This document shows positions 54,144-62,643 of a stretch of DNA of 64,000 bases, in pieces. Origin of the DNA: Polaromonas eurypsychrophila (GTDB lineage Bacteria; Pseudomonadota; Gammaproteobacteria; Burkholderiales; Burkholderiaceae_C); the NCBI RefSeq assembly GCF_014641715.1, contig NZ_BMIG01000006.1:186001-250000 (forward strand), written 5' to 3'. The notes beneath the pieces are model-generated. The model ran no database searches. It was given only the letters and a program-made list of their open reading frames with translations, and was not told the origin of the DNA. Made by a program: the position numbers and the translations under genes. How positions within the stretch are numbered: position 1 is the stretch's first letter; each line of letters begins with the position of its first letter.

Positions 54144-55739
54144 TTAAAGCAGGCCTTCGGGCACCAAAACCCCGATCGCCCTGTGATAAATGCGCCGGAG
54201 CCAGCCAGTCTCTGGCTCTTCAGTGAAAATAATCTCTTTCTCGTCGTCCATCGCCAGCCACTCAATGGTGTCAGTGGTAGCGACCAGCTGCAATCGATAG
54301 GCATTCTCAAGCTTGGTGATATTGATGATGCGCAGCATCTCGCGAGCGAGCTGGGGGCTGTCCACCATGATGCCAAGCTCGGTATTTTGTGTGGCAGAAC
54401 GGGGATCGAGATTAACCGAGCCGATAAACATTTTGCGCCTGTCTATCACCGCGGTTTTGGCATGCAGCCGCCCCAGCGAGCTGCCGAACAGCCCGAGCCG
54501 CCTGTTGCGCGTGGTACGCGCCGGACTCAACTCGTACAGGTCGACGCCCGCCTTGAGCAGCCGCACCCGGTAACGGGCGTACCCGCTGTGCACCAGTGGC
54601 TCGTCGTTGGCTGCAAACGAATTGGTCAGCAGCGTCAAACCCACACCACGACCGCGCAGCTCCTCAAACGCGGCCATGCCGCGCTCACCGGGCACGAGGT
54701 AGGGCGACGTCATCAGCACTTCGCGTTCAGCCCTCAGCAACTGGTCCCAGACGCGCATCGTCACGCTGGTGGCCAACGCCTGCTCAGCCGTCATGGAACG
54801 CAGCTTGTATGGCGGGTCGGCGACGGCATTGGCCACACCCCACAAAAAGCCAATGCGCCCCGCATCGAGTTCCTCGCCGATTGGGCCATAACCCAGCACA
54901 TCGGTGGGCGGCAGGGTGAGCTTGGGCGCCGGACCAGACATGCCGACCCAATCGTCAAAATCGTCCGCCATGATGGCGCGGCTGTTACGCGGTTTGACAA
55001 TGGCGGCGACCGGATAAACCTCTTCGCTGTTCCAGTAGTCATCAAAAATGCCACTGAGCTCTGCAATCACCTTGCCCACCACGATCGCGTCCATGTCGAT
55101 GAAATTTGCTGCGCTGTTGAGTGTGAAATATTCATCCGCGATGTTGCGTCCGCCGGCAATGGCCATGACCCCGTCAGCGACAAACAGCTTGTTATGCATG
55201 CGGTGGTTAAGGCGCACGATGTCAAAAGCCGAGGCAAGCAATCGGCCGGTCAGCTGCTCGCGGGCGCAGCAGAAGGGATTGAATAGCCGCACTTCCACGT
55301 TTGGAGTTGCCGCAAGCGCCAGCAGCAACTGCTCTGTACCGGCTGTGTAGAGATCGTCCACCAGCAACCGGACACGTACTCCGCGCTGCGCTGCCTCCTT
55401 GAGCGTGCGGAGCAACAACCGGCCTGCGCCGTCGTTCTGGATGACGTAATACTGCACGTCCAGGCTGTGCTTGGCGCGCCGCGCAAGTTCGAGCCGCGCA
55501 TCGAGCGAATACACCCCTAGAGGCAAGAGGCGAAAACCCGAGTGCTCTTCGGGTGGCGTGGAGTCGCTAACGACCCTGGCAAGCGGGCTCGTTGCGTCTG
55601 GCGGCAGCGACCGGGTCACCTCCATCTGCTTGAACGCAGGCAGGCTGCCGCAAGCCGCAAGAAAGAAAGTCAGGCAGACGAGGACAAAATATCGGCATAC
55701 ACATGCGCCGGGACGCTGGAATAAGATGGGCGTTATCAT
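54144..55739 (-). CDS. phospholipase D-family lipoprotein (cardiolipin synthase C-like)
   Basis: 531 residues from ATG 55739; a GTG at 55754 is also in frame. Lipoprotein signal ending LAACGS. Two PLD motifs: HNKLFVADGVMAIAGGRNIA (H-x-K-x4-D) and HAKTAVIDRRKMFIGSVNLD. This is the YmdC/ClsC arrangement, which makes cardiolipin from phospholipids at the membrane. The C-terminal domain ends TGWLRRIYHRAIGVLVPEG. Its start is only 15 bases from the divergent peroxiredoxin start. Confidence 0.9.
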   Translation of the reverse strand: MITPILFQRPGACVCRYFVLVCLTFFLAACGSLPAFKQMEVTRSLPPDATSPLARVVSDSTPPEEHSGFRLLPLGVYSLDARLELARRAKHSLDVQYYVIQNDGAGRLLLRTLKEAAQRGVRVRLLVDDLYTAGTEQLLLALAATPNVEVRLFNPFCCAREQLTGRLLASAFDIVRLNHRMHNKLFVADGVMAIAGGRNIADEYFTLNSAANFIDMDAIVVGKVIAELSGIFDDYWNSEEVYPVAAIVKPRNSRAIMADDFDDWVGMSGPAPKLTLPPTDVLGYGPIGEELDAGRIGFLWGVANAVADPPYKLRSMTAEQALATSVTMRVWDQLLRAEREVLMTSPYLVPGERGMAAFEELRGRGVGLTLLTNSFAANDEPLVHSGYARYRVRLLKAGVDLYELSPARTTRNRRLGLFGSSLGRLHAKTAVIDRRKMFIGSVNLDPRSATQNTELGIMVDSPQLAREMLRIINITKLENAYRLQLVATTDTIEWLAMDDEKEIIFTEEPETGWLRRIYHRAIGVLVPEGLL

Positions 55740-55754
55740 TTTTTGGCTGACCAC

Positions 55755-56315
55755 ATGAAGCTGCTTGTAACGAGGATGATTGGGATAGGGCTGATGATGC
55801 TCGCTTTCGCGACTATTGCCCCGGCGCGGGCTGCTCTGGATATTGGTGACACGGTGCCCAAATTCAACTTACCTGCGGCGCTGGCCGGCAAAACGTTTAC
55901 TTATTCGCTGGCCAACGCACTGACCAAAGGGCCGGTGGTGGTTTATTTTTTTCCAGCTGCCTTTTCCACGGGCTGTTCGATTGAGGCGCACGCTTTTGCC
56001 GAAGCGATTGAGCAGTTTGCAGCGTTGGGTGCGACCGTTATCGGCATCTCCACCGACGACCTCGACACCTTGTCCAGGTTTTCGAGCCAGTCCTGTCAGG
56101 GCAAGTTCCCGGTCGCTTCGGACGAAACGCGGGCCATCAGCAAGTCATTCGACGCCCTGATGCAAACCCGACCAGAGTACGCCAACCGCATTTCCTATGT
56201 GATTGCGCCCAACGGCTCGGTTGCGTACTATTACCAAAGCCTGAACCCGTTCAAGCATGTCGAAAAAATGCTCGCAGCTGTCAAGGACCTTCCGCAAAAT
56301 CGCGACAGAAAATAG
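55755..56315 (+). CDS. exported peroxiredoxin (AhpC/TSA family)
   Basis: 186 residues from ATG 55755. The N-terminal segment LMMLAFATIAPARAA is a signal peptide. Thioredoxin fold with the peroxidatic Cys74 in YFFPAAFSTGCSIEAHAF (P-x3-S-x2-C), then ISTDDLDTLSRFSSQSCQGK with a second Cys that could resolve, and FPVASDETRAISKSFDAL. It likely removes peroxides in the periplasm. It is divergent from the phospholipase gene. Confidence 0.9.
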   Translation: MKLLVTRMIGIGLMMLAFATIAPARAALDIGDTVPKFNLPAALAGKTFTYSLANALTKGPVVVYFFPAAFSTGCSIEAHAFAEAIEQFAALGATVIGISTDDLDTLSRFSSQSCQGKFPVASDETRAISKSFDALMQTRPEYANRISYVIAPNGSVAYYYQSLNPFKHVEKMLAAVKDLPQNRDRK

Positions 56316-56405
56316 CTGCTGCCGAACAAGGGCCAAACGGCTGCACCGCGACAGACTCGCAGTCTGCCTATGATCTCTGGGTGCCTTTCTAGCGACAATA
56401 AAACC

Positions 56406-57839
56406 ATGCAACTCAATTACATCGCCAATGCCCCGGTTCGCTCCTTGTCGGGCAAAACCATTCCCGTGGTGGACCCGTCCGACGGCCAGGTCTTTGACGA
56501 GATCCAGCGCAGCAACGCGCTGGACATCGACCACGCGGTTCAGGCCGCCCATGACTGCCTGGACAACGTCTGGCACAAGGTCAGCGCGGCAGAGCGCGGA
56601 CGGCTGCTGATGGCGCTGTCGCGCAAGATCGCTGAGAACGCCGACGAATTGGCGGCCATCGAGCAGCGCGATTGCGGCAAACCGACCAAGCAGGCCAAGG
56701 CTGACGCCGCGGCGCTGGTGCGCTACTTCGAGTTTTACGCGGGCGCCTGCGACAAGCTCCACGGCGAAACCCTGCCCTACCTCGACGGCTACAGCGTGAT
56801 GACCTGGCGCGAGCCGCACGGCGTGACCGGCCACATCATCCCGTGGAATTACCCGATGCAGATTTTCGGCCGCAGCGTAGGCGGCGCGCTGGCGGCCGGC
56901 AATGTGTGTGTGGTCAAACCGGCCGAAGACGCCTGCCTGTCCTTGCTACGGGTGGCGCAACTGGCGGCTGAGGCGGGTTTTCCTGCGGGCGCGATCAACA
57001 TCGTCACCGGCTACGGCCATGAAGTAGGCGACGCGCTGGCCCGCCACAAAGGCATCCACCACATCAGTTTTACCGGCAGTCCGACCGTGGGCACGCTGAT
57101 CCAGCAGGTGGCGGCCGAACGCCACTGCCCTGTCACGCTGGAGCTGGGCGGCAAAAGCCCGCAGATTGTTTTTGCCGATGCCGATCTGGACGCCGCCATC
57201 CCGGCCATCATCAACGCCATCGTGCAGAACGCCGGCCAGACCTGCTCGGCCGGCTCGCGCCTGCTGGTCGACGATGCCATTTACGAGCCGGTGCTGGCGC
57301 GCCTGGGCAAGGCCTTCGAGAAGTTGCGCGTCGGCCCGGCCACGATGGACCTGGACGTGGGCCCACTGATCCGCCAGACCCAGCAGCAGCGCGTCTGGGA
57401 TTTTCTCAGCGATGCGCAGGTTGCGGGCATCCCCATGGTGGCGCAGGGCCAGATCGTCGATGAGGCGCCCGACACCGGCTTTTACCAGGTACCCACCCTG
57501 CTGCGCGACGTGCCGGTGATGCACCGTCTGGCGCAGGAAGAGGTCTTCGGCCCGGTGCTTTGCGCCATGAGCTTCCGGGACGAAGACCACGCAGTCGAAC
57601 TCGCCAACGCCACGCAATTCGGCCTGGTGGCAGGCATCTGGACGCAGGACGGCGGGCGCCAGTTCCGCATGGCCAAACGCGTCAAAAGTGGCCAGGTTTT
57701 CATCAACAACTACGGCGCCGGTGGCGGCGTGGAGTTGCCGTTTGGCGGCGTCAAGTCTTCGGGCTACGGGCGGGAAAAAGGTTTTGAAGCGTTGTACGGC
57801 TTCACCTCGCTGAAAACCGTGGCAATCAAACACGGCTGA
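56406..57839 (+). CDS. aldehyde dehydrogenase, NAD(P)+-dependent
   Basis: 477 residues from ATG 56406. ALDH superfamily motifs: IIPWNYPMQIFGRSVGGALA, FTGSPTVGTLI, general base Glu246 in LELGGKSPQIV and nucleophile Cys280 in NAGQTCSAGSR, with EEVFGPVL near the end. Close to betaine/gamma-aminobutyraldehyde-type enzymes; the substrate cannot be fixed. It is followed by an SDR gene on the same strand after a family B repeat, possibly one catabolic unit. Confidence 0.94.
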   Translation: MQLNYIANAPVRSLSGKTIPVVDPSDGQVFDEIQRSNALDIDHAVQAAHDCLDNVWHKVSAAERGRLLMALSRKIAENADELAAIEQRDCGKPTKQAKADAAALVRYFEFYAGACDKLHGETLPYLDGYSVMTWREPHGVTGHIIPWNYPMQIFGRSVGGALAAGNVCVVKPAEDACLSLLRVAQLAAEAGFPAGAINIVTGYGHEVGDALARHKGIHHISFTGSPTVGTLIQQVAAERHCPVTLELGGKSPQIVFADADLDAAIPAIINAIVQNAGQTCSAGSRLLVDDAIYEPVLARLGKAFEKLRVGPATMDLDVGPLIRQTQQQRVWDFLSDAQVAGIPMVAQGQIVDEAPDTGFYQVPTLLRDVPVMHRLAQEEVFGPVLCAMSFRDEDHAVELANATQFGLVAGIWTQDGGRQFRMAKRVKSGQVFINNYGAGGGVELPFGGVKSSGYGREKGFEALYGFTSLKTVAIKHG

Positions 57840-57857
57840 AGCCGTTTTCCATTTTTT

Positions 57858-57916
57858 CAAGCAAAAAAGACTGCAGCCCTTTCCCGGCATGGGCTGGCAG
57901 CTACACATTTAATAGC
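57858..57916 (-). repeat. family B palindromic repeat, copy 9
   Basis: GCAGCCCTTTCCCGGCATGG, then GCTGGCAGCTACACATTTAA and TAGC, between the aldehyde dehydrogenase and SDR genes. Confidence 0.65.
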
Positions 57917-57931
57917 ATTCAAGGAAACACC

Positions 57932-58705
57932 ATGCGCGTGAGCAATAAATCCATCATCGTCACCGGCGCCGGCGGCGGCATTGGCGAGGGCATTGCCAGG
58001 CGGCTGGCCGCAGAAGGCGCGAAGGTCATCGTCAACGACATCAACAGCGCGCTGGGCGAAAAAGTCGTGGCCGACATCATGGCCGCGGGCGGTACCGCCT
58101 CGTTTTTCAAGGCTGACGTGACAAAAACCGCCGAGATGAAAGCGCTGGTGGATACCGCGGTGCAGCGCCACGGCAAACTCGACGTGATGGTCAACAACGC
58201 TGGCTGGACACATCTAAACCAGCCCGCGCTGGAGACCACCGAGGAAGAATTCGACCGCTGCTACGCGATCAACGTCAAAAGTATTTACCTCTCGACCCTC
58301 CACGCGGTGCCGGTGTTCCGGGCAGGTGGCGGCGGCAGTTTCATCAACATTGCCTCCACTGCCGGCGTGCGGCCGCGACCGGGCCTCTCCTGGTACAACG
58401 GCTCCAAGGGCGCGGTGATCACGACCTCAAAGTCACTGGCAGCAGAATTCGGCCCCGACAACATCCGCGTCAATTGCATCAACCCGGTGTTCAACCCCGA
58501 TACCGCGCTGTCCACCCAGTTTGCCGGCGGCAGCGTCACCGGGCCCGACGGCGAGGCACGCCGCGCCAAGTTCCTCACCAGCATCCCGCTGGGCCGTTTT
58601 TCGACCGCGCTGGACGTGGCCAATGCCGCGCTCTACCTGGCCAGTGATGAGGCCGCGTTCATCAGCGGGGTGTGTATCGAGGTGGATGGTGGCCGCTGCG
58701 TCTGA
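57932..58705 (+). CDS. short-chain dehydrogenase/reductase
   Basis: 257 residues, classical SDR. Cofactor motif IIVTGAGGGIGEGIARRLA, NNAG in MVNNAGWTHLN, catalytic Ser in INIASTAG and Tyr-x3-Lys in WYNGSKGAVITTSKSLA, ending GVCIEVDGGRCV. Asp in VIVNDINSA after the second strand favours NAD(H). Probably works with the aldehyde dehydrogenase upstream on an alcohol or hydroxy acid. Confidence 0.95.
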   Translation: MRVSNKSIIVTGAGGGIGEGIARRLAAEGAKVIVNDINSALGEKVVADIMAAGGTASFFKADVTKTAEMKALVDTAVQRHGKLDVMVNNAGWTHLNQPALETTEEEFDRCYAINVKSIYLSTLHAVPVFRAGGGGSFINIASTAGVRPRPGLSWYNGSKGAVITTSKSLAAEFGPDNIRVNCINPVFNPDTALSTQFAGGSVTGPDGEARRAKFLTSIPLGRFSTALDVANAALYLASDEAAFISGVCIEVDGGRCV

Positions 58706-58777
58706 TCACCTTACAACGGCGAGCGCGGCATAGGGGATTTCGGTTTGTGACAGACTGAATCGATTTGGGGACAAAGC

Positions 58778-59197
58778 ATGCTTGTACAACTTACTTACGC
58801 CAGCCGTACCGCAGGCATTCTCGGTGCGATCGATGTCAAGGATATTCTCACCGCGTCAAAGCGGAATAACGCACTCGTGGGCGTGACGGGTGCCCTGTGC
58901 CTGAGCAATGGCATTTTCCTGCAGCAGCTCGAAGGAGACAAAACAGAGGTGAACGCGCTGTACCACCGTTTGCTGCGGGATGAACGGCATCGCGATCCCG
59001 CCATTCTGGATTTCTCCGAGATCACTCAACGTCGGTTTGGGAGCTGGTCGATGGGACTGTTGTCCACGCTTGAGGAAAACCGTCAACTCTTCCAGAAATA
59101 TTCGGTCACCCGTGACTTTGATCCCTATGCCATGAGCATTCCTTCGCTGCGCGCCTTTTTCAGCGAGGTGGTGGATAACGTGCGCTGGCTCGGCTGA
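58778..59197 (+). CDS. BLUF-domain blue-light photoreceptor (single domain)
   Basis: 139 residues. BLUF domain at 1-95 with the photoactive Tyr7 (LTYASR), flavin-binding Asn31 (NALVGVTGALCLSNGIF) and Gln49 in FLQQLEG; Tyr-Gln spacing of 42 equals that of AppA (Y21/Q63). The remaining about 40 residues are the usual C-terminal helices, and no output domain is present. It therefore acts through a partner protein, none of which is evident nearby. Confidence 0.95.
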   Translation: MLVQLTYASRTAGILGAIDVKDILTASKRNNALVGVTGALCLSNGIFLQQLEGDKTEVNALYHRLLRDERHRDPAILDFSEITQRRFGSWSMGLLSTLEENRQLFQKYSVTRDFDPYAMSIPSLRAFFSEVVDNVRWLG

Positions 59198-59293
59198 GTG
59201 TCCTTGCCGCCCACCCATGTGTTGGCGGGACGGGTACCGGGCTATAGTCGTAGCGGGCCAAAGACTTGAATTGCTCTCCTTCGCCTTCTGAAC

Positions 59294-60421
59294 ATGACTG
59301 AAAAAATCATTCCTATCGCCGACATGCGCTACGCCGCGCGCGTGCCGCATGTGCCTGCGCAATTGCAGGCACCGACCGGGTTGCTGGCTGACACGCTGGC
59401 CCGGCCGCTGCACGACCTGCGCATCAGCGTGACCGACCGCTGCAACTTCCGCTGCAGCTACTGCATGCCGAGCGAGGTGTTCAACAAGGACTATGCGTTT
59501 TTGCCGCAAACCTCCTTGTTGAGTTTTGAAGAAATCACGCGGCTGACGAAAATTTTTGTCGCGCATGGTGTCGAAAAAATCCGCCTGACCGGTGGCGAGC
59601 CGCTGCTGCGCAAGCACCTGGAGGTGCTGATAGAGATGCTGGCGAAGATCCAGACGCCAAGTGGCCAACCGCTGGACATCACCCTGACCACCAATGCCTC
59701 GCTGCTGGCCAAGAAAGCCCAGGCGCTGAAAAACGCGGGCCTGCAGCGTGTCACGGTGAGCCTGGACGGGCTCAACGACGCCGTCTTCCGCCGCATGAAC
59801 GATGTGGACTTCCCGGTGGCCGACGTGCTGCGCGGCATCGAGGTCGCGCACAAGGTTGGCCTGGCACCGATCAAGGTCAACATGGTGGTCAAGCGCGGCA
59901 CCAACGACGCCGAGATCCTGCCCATGGCGAGGCACTTCCGCAACTCGGGGGTGGTACTGCGCTTTATCGAATACATGGACGTTGGCGCCACCAACGGCTG
60001 GCGCATGGACGAGGTGCTGCCTTCAGCCCAGGTAATAGCCCGTCTGCAGACCGAATTTCCGCTGCAAGCGATTGATGCCAACTACCTCGGCGAGACTGCT
60101 GAACGCTGGCGCTACGAGGACGGCGCCGGTGAAGTCGGCGTGATCAGCAGCGTCACCAACGCCTTTTGCGGCGACTGCAACCGCGCCAGACTCTCGACCG
60201 AAGGCAAGCTCTTCCTCTGCCTGTTCGCCAGCCAGGGCCATGACCTGCGCGCCCTGCTGCGCAGCGGCAACTATTCGGACGAGCAGATTTCTGCCGCCGT
60301 GGCCCACATCTGGCAGCGGCGCGACGACCGTTATTCGGAGCTGCGCGCGGCACTGCCGCCGGATATCGGCATGTCCGACAGCCACGCAAAACGTGTTGAG
60401 ATGAGTTACATAGGCGGCTAG
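59294..60421 (+). CDS. moaA: GTP 3',8-cyclase MoaA
   Basis: 375 residues. Radical-SAM cluster Cys50, Cys54 and Cys57 in [14 protein letters not shown], a second Fe-S site with Cys in [16 protein letters not shown] and LFLC, and the essential C-terminal Gly-Gly (YIGG). It starts molybdenum cofactor synthesis from GTP. About 30 extra residues precede the core. It is followed by mobA after 13 bases, then moeA. Confidence 0.97.
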   Translation: MTEKIIPIADMRYAARVPHVPAQLQAPTGLLADTLARPLHDLRISVTDRCNFRCSYCMPSEVFNKDYAFLPQTSLLSFEEITRLTKIFVAHGVEKIRLTGGEPLLRKHLEVLIEMLAKIQTPSGQPLDITLTTNASLLAKKAQALKNAGLQRVTVSLDGLNDAVFRRMNDVDFPVADVLRGIEVAHKVGLAPIKVNMVVKRGTNDAEILPMARHFRNSGVVLRFIEYMDVGATNGWRMDEVLPSAQVIARLQTEFPLQAIDANYLGETAERWRYEDGAGEVGVISSVTNAFCGDCNRARLSTEGKLFLCLFASQGHDLRALLRSGNYSDEQISAAVAHIWQRRDDRYSELRAALPPDIGMSDSHAKRVEMSYIGG

Positions 60422-60434
60422 GCCCGATAAATAA

Positions 60435-61067
60435 ATGATTGACACCATAGACGGCGCAGAAATCACCGGTGTGATCCTCGCGGGCGGGCGCGGGACACGC
60501 ATGGGTGGCGCCGACAAGGGCTTGCAGAATTTCAACGGTGTGCCGCTTGCGCTACACACGCTGTTGCGCCTGTCGCCGCAAGTCGGCGAAGTCATGATAA
60601 ATGCCAACCGCAACCTGGCCGCCTACGAATCCTTTGGAGTTCCAGTGTGGCCCGACGCCGGCGGTCTGGGTGAATTCTCGGGTCCGCTGGCCGGTTTCAT
60701 CACCGGGCTGGAGCGCTGCGAAACGCCCTATATGCTGACCGTGCCCTGCGACACACCCCTGTTCTGCGAAGAGCTGGTACCCCGCCTTGCCGAAGCGCTG
60801 GCGCGCGAAAACGCCGACTTCGCCGTGGTAGCCGCCCCCGAGGAAGACGGGCAGTTGCGCGCCCAGCCGGTGTTCTGCCTGATGCGTGCCGGCATGCTTG
60901 AGAGCCTGGCGGTTTTCACCGCCGGCGGTGGCCGGAAAATTGACGCCTGGACCGCGCAGCACAAAACCGTGCTGGTGCCTTTCAACCAGCCTGGCGACGA
61001 CCCGCGCGCTTTTTTCAACGCGAACACGCTGGCCGAACTGCACCAGCTCGAGGCCTTGCGGCCGTGA
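60435..61067 (+). CDS. mobA: molybdenum cofactor guanylyltransferase MobA
   Basis: 210 residues. The nucleotide-binding motif [20 protein letters not shown] lies at about residues 10-29, followed by [20 protein letters not shown] and VPCDTPLF. It attaches GMP to molybdopterin for bis-MGD enzymes. Its stop overlaps the moeA GTG by four bases. Confidence 0.95.
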   Translation: MIDTIDGAEITGVILAGGRGTRMGGADKGLQNFNGVPLALHTLLRLSPQVGEVMINANRNLAAYESFGVPVWPDAGGLGEFSGPLAGFITGLERCETPYMLTVPCDTPLFCEELVPRLAEALARENADFAVVAAPEEDGQLRAQPVFCLMRAGMLESLAVFTAGGGRKIDAWTAQHKTVLVPFNQPGDDPRAFFNANTLAELHQLEALRP

Positions 61068-62398
61068 AGACCATAGAACAGATCGCGGCCGAACTGCAGG
61101 GCTACGATCCGCAGGCCCTGCCGGCCGCCGACGTGGCGCGTTTTCTCTCGCTGCTGGTCACGCCCGTGACCGACCGCCTTGAGCTTCCCCTCTTTGAAGC
61201 GCTGGGCCGGGTGCTGGCGGAGGACGTGGTCTCGCCTTTCAATGTGCCACCGCACGACAACTCGGCCATGGACGGTTATGCCTTTGCTGGCGCGGCTCTG
61301 GCTGAGGGCGGTGAACTGCAATTGAAGGTGGTTGGCACGGCGCTGGCCGGCAAGGCCTGGCAAGGCACGGTAGCTGCCGGTGAATGCCTGAAGATCATGA
61401 CCGGCGCCATCATGCCGGCCGGTCTCGACACCGTGGTGCCGCAAGAATTTGTCAGCGTTCAGGGCGACAGTATCACCGTCCCCGCCAAACTGCTGACGCC
61501 CGGCGACAACCGCCGGCTGCGCGGCGAAGACCTGATGCAAGGGCGCGCGGCGCTATCAAAAGGGGAGCTGCTCACACCCGCTCGACTTGGGCTGTTGGCC
61601 TCTTTGGGCATGAAAACCGTGCCGGTTTTACGACCGCTGCGGGTGGCCTACTTTTCCACCGGTGACGAAATTCTTTCGCTGGGCGAGTTGCCGCGCGAAG
61701 GTGCGGTCTATGACAGCAACCGTTACACCGTTTTCGGCATGCTCAGGCGGCTGGGCTGCGAAGTCATCGACATGGGTGTGGTGCGCGACGAGCCGGTTTT
61801 GCTGGAAGCCGCTTTCATCAGCGCTGCCGCGCTGGCCGACGCCATCATCACCTCGGGCGGTGTCAGTGTCGGCGAGGCCGATTACACCAAGGCCATGATG
61901 AAAAAACTCGGCGACGTGGCCTTCTGGCGCGTCGCCATGCGTCCCGGCCGACCCATGGCCGTGGGCCGGATTTCCCAAGCCAAATCGGCCTCCAGTCCTT
62001 TTCTGGCAAGCGCAGACAGCTATCAAACCAATAGCAATCCCAATGGGGCCATCCTGTTCGGCCTGCCTGGCAACCCGGTCGCGGTGATGGTGACCTTCCT
62101 GGCGTTTGTGCGCCCGGCGCTGCTGCAGATGATGGGTTGCAGTGCGCCCCATGCACCGCTGCTGCGGGCGTGCAGCGTGGAAGCGATCCGCAAGAAGCCC
62201 GGCCGCACCGAGTACCAGCGCGGCACGGTGAATACGGCGTCTGACGGCTCATTGCAGGTCAGGACCACCGGCAACCAGGGCTCGGGTGTGCTCTCGTCGA
62301 TGGCCCAAGCGAATGGACTGATCGTGCTGCACCATGGTCAAGGCAATGTGGCGGTAGGCGAAGACGTCGATGTGATGATGTTCGACGGCTGGATGTGA
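61064..62398 (+). CDS. moeA: molybdopterin molybdenumtransferase MoeA
   Basis: 444 residues from GTG 61064, overlapping mobA (GTGA). Domain [43 protein letters not shown]; domain [41 protein letters not shown]. It inserts molybdate into molybdopterin. Between the conserved PMAVGR and FGLPGNP about 25 extra residues ([20 protein letters not shown]) are inserted, encoded by a family B repeat in frame; other MoeA proteins have only a few residues there. Confidence 0.96.
   Translation: MKTIEQIAAELQGYDPQALPAADVARFLSLLVTPVTDRLELPLFEALGRVLAEDVVSPFNVPPHDNSAMDGYAFAGAALAEGGELQLKVVGTALAGKAWQGTVAAGECLKIMTGAIMPAGLDTVVPQEFVSVQGDSITVPAKLLTPGDNRRLRGEDLMQGRAALSKGELLTPARLGLLASLGMKTVPVLRPLRVAYFSTGDEILSLGELPREGAVYDSNRYTVFGMLRRLGCEVIDMGVVRDEPVLLEAAFISAAALADAIITSGGVSVGEADYTKAMMKKLGDVAFWRVAMRPGRPMAVGRISQAKSASSPFLASADSYQTNSNPNGAILFGLPGNPVAVMVTFLAFVRPALLQMMGCSAPHAPLLRACSVEAIRKKPGRTEYQRGTVNTASDGSLQVRTTGNQGSGVLSSMAQANGLIVLHHGQGNVAVGEDVDVMMFDGWM
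61981..62034 (-). repeat. family B palindromic repeat, copy 10, inside moeA
   Basis: Plus strand CGGCCTCCAGTCCTTTTCTG ... GCAAGCGCAGACAGCTATCA ... ATAGC. It is read in frame as the loop insert before FGLPGNP. Confidence 0.8.
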
Positions 62399-62463
62399 CC
62401 CCCGCGGTCGCTCGCTGCAAGTAGCTCCGACCCTTCAACAGGACGCGAACGGTCTCCTATACC

Positions 62464-62640
62464 AGCCGGGGCCGCGGAAACAGCTTTGCCGGTCCGCATG
62501 CGCAGCGGCCCCCTCGGGGCTGCTCCCTGCGGCTCCAAGCCTGCTTGAGCAGGTTTGAACAGGCATCAGAAGCGAAGACTCTGGCGAACGGCGGACTGCA
62601 AGGTGCAGGGAGCGACACGCAGTGCGCGAGCGTGGGGGCC
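62464..62640 (-). repeat. GC-rich dispersed repeat, family A copy 7, interrupted
   Basis: CCAGCCGGGGCCGCGG ... CGCAGCGGCCCCCTCGGGGC to 62520, then about 85 unrelated bases, then GCAGGGAGCGACACGCAGTG and CGCGAGCGTGGGGG to 62638, which is the other end of family A. It fills the gap between moeA and the RND gene. Confidence 0.7.
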
Positions 62641-62643
62641 CCG

